Shown one piece after another: positions 27,719-36,547 of a DNA stretch of 64,000 nt; the first letter of the stretch is position 1; every line of letters starts with the position of its first letter. The stretch is from Granulicella sp. WH15. Lineage in GTDB: Bacteria > Acidobacteriota > Terriglobia > Terriglobales > Acidobacteriaceae. The DNA is taken from positions 2,790,001-2,854,000 of the forward strand of contig NZ_CP042596.1 in the NCBI RefSeq assembly GCF_009914315.1. The letters are read 5' to 3'. The notes under the pieces are model-generated. The model made no database searches. It was not told where the DNA came from and saw only the letters and a program-made list of their open reading frames with translations. Position numbers and translations under genes: made by a program.

Positions 27719-30578
27719 CTACAGGCCTGGATGGATTACTCGCACCGAGTACAGCGAATGGTTGGTAAGAAGATACAGAGTGCGTCGGTCTTCACCGCCG
27801 AAGATAATGTCGTGTGGCCTCTCGGGGACTTCGATGGTATCGAGTAGCTTACCCGTGGGAGAGTAGATGAAGATCTGTCCCGCTGCAAGATAGACGTTAC
27901 CCTCGGCGTCCTGAGCCAGGCTCTCTCCTCCCTGTTCGACAAACGGCGTGATCTTTGTGAGTGAGCCGTCGCCTGCGACCACTCCACGATAGGTTCTTTG
28001 CTCCGCCTCATTCGTCGCATAGAACGGCTTGCCCGAGATAGCCTTGACGAGGCCGTAAGCCTCAAGCACAGGAGCCCACTTCGTTCCGAAGTAGGGCTCG
28101 CCCTGAACTATAGGAGGATCGGTGGGGATGAAGAGAGTATGGTCGGGCGAGATGAACTGAAGCTGCTTACGGCTTGAAAGATTCGTTTCAAACATCTGCT
28201 GCAATGTCGTATAGGTGTAGGGCCGCGTGGCCGAGAGGGTACTTGCGAAATCACCATTGAACCAGTAATCCACGTGGAGTGCCGCGGTCAGGCCAGCGTT
28301 CTCTGTTGTTGGAGTTGGCTTCAATATGCTGAGCTCAGCGTCTGGACTCTCAGGACGAAAAGCGTAGGCTGTCAGTTCCCTGCCTCCTGAAGACAAAACA
28401 ACAAGGTCGCCCGACTTATCAAAAACCAGATTCACTGGATCGAGTGGGGCATCGCGAATCACTATCGCATTGTGCGATTTCGGCTCCCAGCGATAGACGC
28501 GCTGGAAGTGCGAATCGACGAAGTAGAGCTGGCCTTTTGCATCCACAGCGGCTCCGGAGATATTGAAGAAGCCTGTTGCCAGCTTCTGAGGCTTACCTCC
28601 TGCCACAGTGAATGTTGAGCGATGCGCTGCAACGCGAGACGGCTTGTCATCAGAGAGGTTCAACCATGCAAACTCACGGTCGCGGACTGATCTATGCAGT
28701 GTTTGATCTACGATGGCATCTTCAAAGGGAACCTTATTGGAACGCACAGCTTGACGACATTTTTCCGATGAGTCACATAACCCGATGGAGCTATTCGCAT
28801 CCACATGCACATTTCTAAAGTGGATGTTGGTCGAGTTTGAGATACGTACTGCATACGGAAACGGTATCTCCATGTGGGTCACACGATAGCCGTGATAGTT
28901 GGCAATGGTGAGGTTGTGAGAACCATCTATCTCGAGAGAAGAAGCATTGCCACTTTCACCACTTTCCTCTTCCGTTTGCAGTGCGTATAAATTCCAATTC
29001 GAGACATTCTTCAACTTGATCTCGGCACGCACGTGATGCTCGCTCGACAACTCATAAACAAAGCCTGGAACGCTTGTATTTGAGACCTCGAAGCCAGCCT
29101 GCGCGTAAGTATCAGGTGTCCAGATATTGGCGAAGGTGCCACCACCTTTGTCTACCCACAGGCTTGGGTACTGGCTATCCCAGGGGCGATGTAAATCCGG
29201 GTCGGCTGTATGCGTATTGTTATAAGGATTGATGCGTGAGCCGTCCGCAGCATTGGTTCCATGACCGCCTAAGAACCTTACATCATCGACGAGCGAGGCT
29301 TGTCCCGAGTGCCAGAGGAGGCCGACAGCACGACTGTTGAGGCCGCCGGTAAAAATTCCGATCCCTGTGATTACGTTGGATCCTCCAGCAGGAGTTAGCA
29401 ACAAAGGCTTGGGAGTACCAGGGCCTTGGAATACCGGCGGGTGCAGATGTTGCAGGAAAAGAACGAATAGGTGAGGCATCGAATCTAGTCTTGATATCAG
29501 CTAAAGCACCTATGGATGTAAGTCCTAGCCCATGCGAGAAGACGCCGACATGATAGATATCGGCAGGCTGCAAAAATTGACGGCCGCTCTCGCGGAACTT
29601 TGCAAAGACTGGTACATGACGGCAGACAACATCTTCGAAGTTAATTTCCGTCATGCGACTTGTCTCATCGCTGATCAGTACGGCAGGGCCTGAGATGTTG
29701 TCGAAGAAACTATCTTTGATCCAGAGTTGATCAGAGTAATGCGAGTCGATGGAGATCGCAGTCGGCACATTATGAAACTCATCGTGCACCAGTGTGAGGC
29801 CAGCTTCATTCTCACGAATTGCAGCCTCTCGCTGCCCGTCAAAGCTCGAATCGACGAGAGTGAACTGCCACGCGGGCGATGGCTTGCGTGCCATGATCCC
29901 GAATTGGCCACCGTGAAAGTGAAGGTCTTCCGCGATATTGGCCACTTCGTGTACACCTGCAAAACCTGAGCCCATGTTGAAGTCCATATGACTGAGATAG
30001 GCATGCTGAGCTGCATGAAAACGAATAGCAACCGCACCAGCGTTATCTGCTCCAACTTCAAAATCAACATTGCTCATGGCGGAGTAGAACGTACCGGGAT
30101 TGGCATCCGGCACCGTCAGGCTGGGTGGCACAACACCCGGCTGTGTAGGGGGCGTGCGGACATGTAAACTTTCTGGACGCCTGGATTTCTCTCCATCACC
30201 TGGCTTGGCACCAGCGAAGAAGAACATGTATGCGATGCCAGCCTGATAACCAGGAGTCCTATCCCCCAGGACGAACACTGGACGTTGCGTGCCGTACCCG
30301 ATAATACGTATCCCCGGCCAAAGGTAGATCGTTCTCGTTATGCTATAGCGACCTTGCGGGATAAAGACAATCCCTTCCCCCTTCGTTGCCTGCACCTCAT
30401 CAATAGCGGCCTGTACTGCCGCGCTATCATCGGCAACTCCGTCGCCGCGCACATGAAATCGTCCGGGAACCAGATAGACGGCAGAAGCATCTTCCAGACG
30501 TAACGGATAGGCAGAATCCGCCACGCAGGTCGAGGTGCTTAGAAAGGAAACAAAGAAAAGAATCAGAGTCGTTTTCAT
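27719..30578 (-). pseudogene. Beta-helix (pectate-lyase-3-like) plus SMP-30-like beta-propeller protein, frameshifted
   Basis: Two overlapping frames encode one protein. The N-terminal part (from 30578) has a signal peptide MKTTLILFFVSFLSTSTCVA and a pectate_lyase_3-type start (GDGVADDSAAVQAAIDEVQ, GIVFIPQGRYSITRTIYLWP) followed by parallel beta-helix repeats. The C-terminal part (to 27719) continues the helix (LEIDGSHNLTIANYHGYRVT) and ends in an NHL/SMP-30-like propeller (GAAVDAKGQLYFVDSHFQRV; GGESLAQDAEGNVYLAAGQI). The span is 2860 bases, one over a multiple of three; the shift lies near 29430-29470, where reading TTTT or CCC one base shorter would restore one frame. Without the error the protein would be about 952 residues. 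Sequencing error or true mutation cannot be told apart. Confidence 0.8.
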
Positions 30579-30844
30579 GAGGCACCTTAAGGATATTCAA
30601 CTCCACTACATCTATAGCCTTTATCTAGAAAACTCTGGCTTCAAGTGCCATCTTCATGATTCTTTCAAGCGTGAAGAGTAAGTAGCGGCACCTCTATCTT
30701 CAAAGCCTACAAAGTGATATTCCGCATTCTTGACAAGTTCACCTACAGTGCCTATAAGGACTGGGTCCATTATTACTCGTTTATTAGACACTCCTACAGG
30801 CGAGTAACTCAATACGATTTATCCCTGAAAGGAAAGCCAAAGCC

Positions 30845-32224
30845 ATGCCCGATTTCACTATCTCAAAGTTTAATCGCCGCAGTGTACTCAGGTCGTCGAT
30901 GGCCATGTTGGCGGGTGGACTGGTCAGCAGCAAGGCGACTTATGCCGAGGCTCAGACTTCGATCAAGAATGTCAATTTGCACTCCAGTCCATCGACACTC
31001 AAGATCACCGATATGCGTTACTGCGTCGTTGTAAAGCCTGGCCCAAGTCCCTGCCCTATTATTCGCATTGACACTAACCAGGGAGTGTATGGTCTAGGCG
31101 AAGTACGCGATGTCGCGGGCTATCAATACGCTATGGTGCTCAAGAGCCGCATCCTGGGAGAGAATCCTCTTAATGTCGATTACCTCTTCGAAAAGATCTC
31201 CCAGTTCGGGGGAATTTCGCGTCAGGCAGGCGGCGTCTGCGCGGTAGAGATGGCGCTCTGGGATATTGCGGGCAAGGTTTATAACTGTCCCGTTTACCAG
31301 ATGTTGGGCGGAAAATGGCGCGACACCATACGCATCTATGCGGATACACCGGAGGCCGATACTCCGCAGGAGTTTGCCGCAATTGCGAAAGAGCGTAAAG
31401 ATCGCGGACTTACCTGGATCAAGGTTGATATCGGCACCGATCTTCTGAAGGGGAAGCCCGGAACCATCATGGAGCCTAGCGATCAACAGACGATTGAATA
31501 TGATAAACGCCTGCCGCACCCGTTCACCGGCAATGAACTCACGGACAAGGGGATTGCGGTTTACTGCGAGTATATGTCGGCCATTCGCGAAGCCATTGGC
31601 TATGAGACGCCTCTCTCCACAGACCACCTTGGACATCTCGGGGTGAAGTCGATCATCCGCCTGGCCCGCGCCTATGAGAGATTCAATCTGGAGTGGATCG
31701 AGGATGTTATTCCCTGGTACTACACCGACTTACTTAAAGAGATTACAGAGGCCAGTCCGACTCCCACAGCTACCGGTGAGGATATCTACGAGGTTGCTGA
31801 TTTCGAAAAGCTTTGCGCCGAACATGCTGTCGATAAGATTCATCCCGACCTGGCGACCTCGGGCGGGATACTGCGCACACATAAGATTGGCGATATGGCC
31901 TACAAGTATGGTGTTCCTATGGCAATGCACTTCGCGGGTACGCCAGTCAGTTGCATGGCCAATGTACACTGCGCGGCTGCAACCCGTAACTTTCTTGCGC
32001 TGGAGAACCATTCGCTCGATGTGGCCTTCTGGCAGGACCTTGTCACTGGGATCGAGAAGCCTATTATCAACAAGGGATTCATCAAGGTTCCCGATACTCC
32101 AGGGCTCGGCATAACCCTGAACGACGATGAGATGAAGAAACACCTGAAGCCCGGAACCGGCTACTTTGAACCGACACCGATGTGGAACGAGAAGCAATCT
32201 GTGGACGACCAACTTTTCAGCTAA
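30845..32224 (+). CDS. Enolase-superfamily protein (mandelate racemase/muconate lactonising type), Tat-exported
   Basis: The 459-residue protein has a Tat signal (FNRRSVLRSSMAMLAGGLVS) and the enolase-superfamily two-domain plan: capping domain (about 50-165, EMALWDIAGKVYNCPVYQML) and barrel with the K-x-D pair in TWIKVDIGTD, metal ligands in STDHLGHLG, LEWIEDVIPW and TATGEDIYE, and the His end DKIHPDLATSGG/MAMHFAGTP. These enzymes dehydrate or racemise sugar acids. Export of a member of this family is unusual. It lies 11 bases upstream of an RraA-like gene; AAAGGAAAGCC precedes the start. The 266 bases before it hold no gene and are visibly A+T-rich, likely a divergent promoter region. Confidence 0.88.
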   Translation: MPDFTISKFNRRSVLRSSMAMLAGGLVSSKATYAEAQTSIKNVNLHSSPSTLKITDMRYCVVVKPGPSPCPIIRIDTNQGVYGLGEVRDVAGYQYAMVLKSRILGENPLNVDYLFEKISQFGGISRQAGGVCAVEMALWDIAGKVYNCPVYQMLGGKWRDTIRIYADTPEADTPQEFAAIAKERKDRGLTWIKVDIGTDLLKGKPGTIMEPSDQQTIEYDKRLPHPFTGNELTDKGIAVYCEYMSAIREAIGYETPLSTDHLGHLGVKSIIRLARAYERFNLEWIEDVIPWYYTDLLKEITEASPTPTATGEDIYEVADFEKLCAEHAVDKIHPDLATSGGILRTHKIGDMAYKYGVPMAMHFAGTPVSCMANVHCAAATRNFLALENHSLDVAFWQDLVTGIEKPIINKGFIKVPDTPGLGITLNDDEMKKHLKPGTGYFEPTPMWNEKQSVDDQLFS

Positions 32225-32235
32225 AGAGGAACTGC

Positions 32236-33186
32236 ATGAACCGAGTAATGCGATCTGCCATGTTGGCCTGCACCGTAGTAGCCTGTACTGTTTTGTCTTC
32301 CCTGCCAGCTTGTGCGCAGGTCAAGATGACCAAAGAGCAAATGATGTTTTATACCTCGGACTGGAAAGGGGAACGTTTTCCCGATGGCCGTCCCAGGGTG
32401 CCGGATGATCTGCTCAAGCGAGCACTGGATGTATCTATTGAAGACGTCTGGGATTTTCTGCGCAGCGCGGGCTACAACTGTCAGTTTGATGGCGGATGGC
32501 AGGCTCTTCATCCTGACAAAGCCTTTGCTGGCCGGGCACTGACGGCACAGTACATGCCGCTCCGGCCTGACATGATGAAGGCCATTACGGCGGAGGGAAA
32601 GGCTGAAGGCAGACTCAGTGGCAATAATAGTTGGCCTATTAATGAGTTACAGATAGGCGATGTCTATGTAGCTGACGGCTTCGGCAAGATCGTTGAAGGG
32701 ACGCTCATTGGCTCGAATCTGGGGAACGGTATTGCTGCCCATAGTCATACCGGCTTCGTCTTCGATGCAGGGATACGAGACGCCGAGGAGAATCGCGAGA
32801 TTCCGAACTTCAATGGTTTTTATCGTGCCTACGATCCCTCGGCCTGGGCACAGATGACGCTTACAGCGATCAATGCACCTATTCGCATTGGGCGAGCTAT
32901 TGTGTTACCTGGAGATCTGGTGCTTGCCAAACGGGATGGGGTTCTGTTTATTCCGGCCATTCTCGCCGAAGCTGCGATTAGCTCCGCGGAGTTCACCAAC
33001 CTGGAAGATGCCTTCAACTTTGAACTGAATCGCGAGGGGAAGAACGGCGCGGAGTTTGAAGGCGGATGGACGCCGCAGAAGTACGATGCTCTCGCAAAAT
33101 GGGTGGATGCTCATCCTGACAAGCTGAAGATGTCACGCACGCAGTTCAGTACTCTGCTTGAACAGAAGAAACAGCGGAAACATTAA
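32236..33186 (+). CDS. RraA-like protein (HMG/CHA aldolase family) with export signal
   Basis: The 316-residue product starts at ATG 32236 (GAGGA five bases upstream) with a signal peptide MNRVMRSAMLACTVVACTVLSSLPACAQ, possibly a lipoprotein (C near 26). The core is the RraA/HMG-aldolase fold: AFAGRALTAQYMPLRP, ELQIGDVYVADGFGKI, GNGIAAHSHTGFVFDAGIRD and PIRIGRAIVLPGDLVLAKRD with the G-D-x-x-x-x-D-x-D/G-V metal-binding end. Family members cleave 4-hydroxy-2-keto acids; some only inhibit RNase E. The enolase-superfamily partner directly upstream makes an aldolase role likely. An extra C-terminal tail of about 60 residues follows the fold. Confidence 0.85.
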   Translation: MNRVMRSAMLACTVVACTVLSSLPACAQVKMTKEQMMFYTSDWKGERFPDGRPRVPDDLLKRALDVSIEDVWDFLRSAGYNCQFDGGWQALHPDKAFAGRALTAQYMPLRPDMMKAITAEGKAEGRLSGNNSWPINELQIGDVYVADGFGKIVEGTLIGSNLGNGIAAHSHTGFVFDAGIRDAEENREIPNFNGFYRAYDPSAWAQMTLTAINAPIRIGRAIVLPGDLVLAKRDGVLFIPAILAEAAISSAEFTNLEDAFNFELNREGKNGAEFEGGWTPQKYDALAKWVDAHPDKLKMSRTQFSTLLEQKKQRKH

Positions 33187-33205
33187 ATAAAAACTCAGTA
33201 AAGTT

Positions 33206-33237
33206 GGACACGGAGACTTATTAGAGTCTTCGTGTCC
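33206..33237. terminator. Hairpin between convergent RraA-like and BON genes
   Basis: GGACACGGAGACT (33206-33218) pairs with AGTCTTCGTGTCC (33225-33237) with one G-U, around a six-base TATTAG loop. The T/A-poor flank makes it a weak intrinsic terminator, but its position between two stops fits bidirectional termination. Confidence 0.7.
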
Positions 33238-33257
33238 AGCCATTTCAAAAAACATCA

Positions 33258-33911
33258 CTATTTTGCGGTTGAGCCTTGAACGATCAGATTGTTCTCAATG
33301 CTGAAAGCTCCAGGAGCAGAGTTTGCCTGCATACCAGCGAGGGCTGCGTCGGACTGGCGGAGGACGACGCCATATAGCATCACATTGCCGTTCTTCACGA
33401 TGATGTGAATAGCGTGGTATCCGATGGGCGGGGTGTTGGTAATGCCGCCAGCCATCAGCGCTACGCTACGGCCTCCGGGTCCCATCGCCCGAGCTAGTGA
33501 CCCCGCGTTGGCGTTGTAAATGCGCAGAGAAGGCTGGGTATAGATGCGGTTGTAGACCGCGGCGCGAATCCTGTCATCGTTTGGCGAATAGGGGAGGACT
33601 TCGATCTGGTTGTCTACACGTTCGACGCCCGCTATGTCCTTTACGGCCCGCTCCGCATCGGACTTGAGCGTTGGGCGCGACGCGTATCCCTTGAGGATAA
33701 CCGTCTTGCCATGATCTCCGAAGGTGATCCAGTCGAAGACAGCATAGTTTGTCAGTCCGCCCAGCCGTTTCTGAACCTCTTTGCCGATCCGAAGTGCATC
33801 TTCCTGAGACCAGGTTGGGGCTGGCTGCGCACTCTGGGCAACAAGCATTTGCGATGTTATGCCGAGGTTGAAGAGCAGTGCTGCGGTAACGATGGAAGCT
33901 CGAATATTCAT
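33258..33911 (-). CDS. Secreted BON-domain protein
   Basis: A 217-residue protein with a Sec signal (MNIRASIVTAALLFNLGITS...MLVAQ) and one clear BON domain (about 55-105: YAVFDWITFGDHGKTVILKG, ERAVKDIAGVERVDNQIEVL). A second weaker repeat follows (YHAIHIIVKNGNVMLYGVVL). BON domains bind membranes or phospholipids in periplasmic stress proteins such as OsmY. ATG 33911 is chosen; GTG at 33920 adds three residues. It is convergent with the RraA-like gene and close to the TetR gene, with 160 bases before it. Confidence 0.82.
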   Translation of the reverse strand: MNIRASIVTAALLFNLGITSQMLVAQSAQPAPTWSQEDALRIGKEVQKRLGGLTNYAVFDWITFGDHGKTVILKGYASRPTLKSDAERAVKDIAGVERVDNQIEVLPYSPNDDRIRAAVYNRIYTQPSLRIYNANAGSLARAMGPGGRSVALMAGGITNTPPIGYHAIHIIVKNGNVMLYGVVLRQSDAALAGMQANSAPGAFSIENNLIVQGSTAK

Positions 33912-34071
33912 ACGTCTCACTCGCCTGCTAAAGGTAGTAACTTCAGCGAAAATCTACTACTAAACCAAGCTCCTGTCTACCGTGAAACCGACAAGATCCG
34001 GCCCTGCCATGGTAAAGCCGGAGATACAACCATGACTCCCGGCCAGAACCACTGTACTCTGATTCTTAGGC

Positions 34072-34638
34072 ATGGCACGACTCAGAAGTCCTGAAAAACG
34101 CGGCGCAATCCTGGAGGCAGCGGTGCATGAGATCGCCGAGACCGGACTGGGCGCACCTACGGCGCAGATCGCCAGGCGTGCAGGTATAGCCGCGGGCACG
34201 CTCTTTACCTACTTTGCTACCAAGGAAGAACTGCTCAATGAGCTTTATCTCGAGCTTAAAACTGAGACCTACGCCAGGGTAAACGCTGATTTTCCGCATA
34301 AGAAGAGCCTCGAGCTTCGCACCCAGCATATATGGTCCAGCTTTCTCGAGTGGGCCATCGAGTTTCCAGAGAAGCGCAAGGTCGCGGTACAGTTGAATCT
34401 GTCCAACATCATTACTCCCGAGACACGGGCCAGGGTGTCTGCAGGGTACGGCTCCGTTGACATAACTCTGCAAGAGCTTGGCAAACTGGGGGCCATGCAG
34501 GATCTGCCAGCAGGCTTTCCTGCCGCCATGATGTCGGCTATGCAGGAGGCGACGATGGATTTCGTCGCGAAACAACCCAAGCGGCGTGAAGAACTGATTG
34601 CGCGGGCGTTCAAGCTTTTCTGGCGGGCAATGCGGTGA
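34072..34638 (+). CDS. TetR family transcriptional regulator
   Basis: A 188-residue regulator with an N-terminal TetR HTH (EKRGAILEAAVHEIAETGLG, then PTAQIARRAGIAAGTLFTYF, ATKEELLNELY) and an effector-binding helical C-terminus. It lies 70 bases upstream of an SDR gene on the same strand, and an operator-like palindrome sits between the two. Ligand unknown; control of the SDR gene is the simplest inference. Confidence 0.92.
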   Translation: MARLRSPEKRGAILEAAVHEIAETGLGAPTAQIARRAGIAAGTLFTYFATKEELLNELYLELKTETYARVNADFPHKKSLELRTQHIWSSFLEWAIEFPEKRKVAVQLNLSNIITPETRARVSAGYGSVDITLQELGKLGAMQDLPAGFPAAMMSAMQEATMDFVAKQPKRREELIARAFKLFWRAMR

Positions 34639-34654
34639 GATTGTTGCGCCCAAA

Positions 34655-34680
34655 TAAATGAGCGCCTAGTCAGTCATTTA
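34655..34680. promoter_or_regulatory. Operator-like palindrome between tetR and SDR genes
   Basis: TAAATGA (34655-34661) and TCATTTA (34674-34680) are perfect inverted arms of a 26-bp site whose centre keeps CTAG with symmetric G/C positions. It lies 28 bases upstream of the SDR start and overlaps where a promoter would be expected. Many TetR regulators bind palindromes of this length. Confidence 0.65.
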
Positions 34681-34708
34681 TGAATCCTATGTTCAGGAGG
34701 ATCTTGCG

Positions 34709-35572
34709 ATGGCTAAGGTCTGGTTGATTACAGGAAGTGGAAACGGTCTGGGACGGGATATCGCCGAGGCGGCTTTGGCAGCGGGCGACAACGTGGTGGC
34801 TGGAGCGCGCCGTATCGAAGAACTGACGCCTCTGGTGGCTCAGTATGGGGACCGGGTGAAACCCGTGACGCTGGAAGTGCGGGATGAGGCGGCGGCAAAG
34901 GCTGCCGTGCAATTGGCGGTGGATACCTTTGGGCGGCTGGATGTGCTAGTCAACAACGCCGGTTACGGGCAGATCGCTCCCTTCGAGCAGATCAGCGCGG
35001 AGGATTTTCAGGCCGTTATCGACACGTGCCTGTATGGCGTGGTCTACACGACGCGCGCCGCTGTGCCGGTCATGCGCAAGCAGAAGAGCGGCTATATCTT
35101 CCAGGTATCTTCGGTAGGCGGTCGCATTGCCATCGGCGGAAATACGCCGTACCACGCGGCGAAGTGGGCAGTAGGCGGTTTCAGCGACTCGCTGGCCATG
35201 GAGGTCGCGCCGTTTGGAGTGAAGATCTGCACACTGGAGCCGGGTGGCATTCGGACCAACTGGGCGCGGCGCGCGGGGCAGGATGCGCCGGAGCTATTGC
35301 CGGAGTATGAAGCATCAATTGGCGCGATCCTCAAACTGCTGCAGACCATTGAAGGCCGCCAGGAAGGCGATCCGCGCAAGATTGCCGATCTGATTGTACA
35401 GCTGGCAAACAGCGACGAGGTGCCGGTGCGCTTGATCCTCGGTGTCGATGCGGAAAAGCGGGTGCAGCGCGCCGAGACCGTGCGTGCGGAGGAAGCCGCT
35501 AAGTGGAGGCATCTAACGATCTCAACGGTGTTTGAAGATGCAGAAGCCATTCCTGAACTACTAAAGCACTAA
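34709..35572 (+). CDS. SDR-family oxidoreductase
   Basis: The 287-residue enzyme has the cofactor motif TGSGNGLG (about 8-15), VNNAGYG (about 80), catalytic Ser in QVSSVGG, and Y-H-A-A-K (YHAAKWAVGG). Classic SDR features make it NADP(H)- or NAD(H)-dependent, substrate unknown. CAGGAGG lies nine bases before the start. The TetR protein upstream is the likely regulator. Confidence 0.93.
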   Translation: MAKVWLITGSGNGLGRDIAEAALAAGDNVVAGARRIEELTPLVAQYGDRVKPVTLEVRDEAAAKAAVQLAVDTFGRLDVLVNNAGYGQIAPFEQISAEDFQAVIDTCLYGVVYTTRAAVPVMRKQKSGYIFQVSSVGGRIAIGGNTPYHAAKWAVGGFSDSLAMEVAPFGVKICTLEPGGIRTNWARRAGQDAPELLPEYEASIGAILKLLQTIEGRQEGDPRKIADLIVQLANSDEVPVRLILGVDAEKRVQRAETVRAEEAAKWRHLTISTVFEDAEAIPELLKH

Positions 35573-35602
35573 TCCAAAGAAAAGTGATCTTCTAAGATCC
35601 TT

Positions 35603-35643
35603 CCGTTGGCCGGCAGTTAGCATCATTTGCTGCCGGTCGGTGG
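35603..35643. terminator. Long hairpin downstream of SDR gene
   Basis: CCGTTGGCCGGCAG (35603-35616) pairs with CTGCCGGTCGGTGG (35630-35643) using two or three G-U pairs. There is no T run, so it may be a weak terminator or a REP-like structure. The remaining part of the 310-base gap (35573-35882) before dps shows no gene; 35690-35880 probably holds the dps promoter. Confidence 0.55.
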
Positions 35644-35882
35644 GAGGCTCGTTGCTTGCGGGACAGAGTCTTTCCTTTTTTACAAAAGAGTTCCTTCGCA
35701 GCTGAAACCGTGCCCTTGATGGGTGGAGCATTTATTGAGAAATGAGCATCCTATCTTTTGTGACGACTGGAACGAAGTTTATCGCGCTGCGGATTACCCA
35801 ATCGCAGCACTCGAGGCATAAAATGCCACGGTGAAGGGCTATGGATTGCGAGCCACTCACTATAACGATCGAAAGGAAATTC

Positions 35883-36398
35883 ATGTCTACCAAAACTGAG
35901 CTCGTGGCACGCCGGAAAGCACCCCTAACGACGCCATCCGATATCGATCCAAAGGATGTAGAGGACATTGCCGGGGCACTCAATGCTCTGCTCGCGGATG
36001 TCTTCAGCTTGTACCTGAAGACCAAGAACTTCCACTGGCACATGAGCGGTCCGCACTTCCGGGACTATCATCTTCTGCTGGACGATCATGGCGACCAGAT
36101 CTTCGGCATGACCGACGACATCGCCGAGCGGGTGCGCAAGCTCGGCGGAACGACGATCCGCTCCATTGGCCACATCGCTCGCCTGCAGCGCATTGAAGAT
36201 AACGATGCCGAGTACGTCACTCCGAAGGACATGCTGAGCGAGTTGCATGAGGATGAAAAGGCCCTGGTCCTGAACATGCGTGCCGCGCATACGCTCTGCG
36301 ATGATGCAGGCGATGTCGCCACGGCCAGCCTGCTCGAGAACTGGATCGATCAGTCGCAGCGGCGTAGCTGGTTCCTCTTCGAGGCGACCCGCGGCTAG
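35883..36398 (+). CDS. dps: Dps-like DNA-binding ferritin
   Basis: The 171-residue protein contains the Dps ferroxidase region KNFHWHMSGPHFRDYHLLLDD and helix HGDQIFGMTDDIAERVRKLGG, with the later helices carrying EDEKALVLNMRAAHTL and ENWIDQSQRRSWFLFEATRG. Dps dodecamers oxidise Fe(II) with H2O2 and coat DNA. ATG 35883 is chosen (AAAGGAAATTC upstream); an earlier in-frame ATG at 35841 lacks conserved residues. The N-terminal Lys/Arg-rich tail may bind DNA. Confidence 0.93.
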   Translation: MSTKTELVARRKAPLTTPSDIDPKDVEDIAGALNALLADVFSLYLKTKNFHWHMSGPHFRDYHLLLDDHGDQIFGMTDDIAERVRKLGGTTIRSIGHIARLQRIEDNDAEYVTPKDMLSELHEDEKALVLNMRAAHTLCDDAGDVATASLLENWIDQSQRRSWFLFEATRG

Positions 36399-36547
36399 GT
36401 ATTTGGGTGGGTTGATCCGCCTGTACTGGCGGGTCAACTTTCCTAAAGCGAACCACCTGGGCGGCCACTTGCAGCGTGGCGTATTCTGCATACAGAATGG
36501 CGGGTCTTGCATAGCGTCACTCAGGCAAACGGACTACATTTGACCCT

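Noticed and set aside
33940..33965. Single GCGAAA near the BON gene as a fifth copy of the shared element
   Set aside because: Only one half is present, with no second TTTCGC at 10-bp spacing and no CTGTTT block at the right distance.
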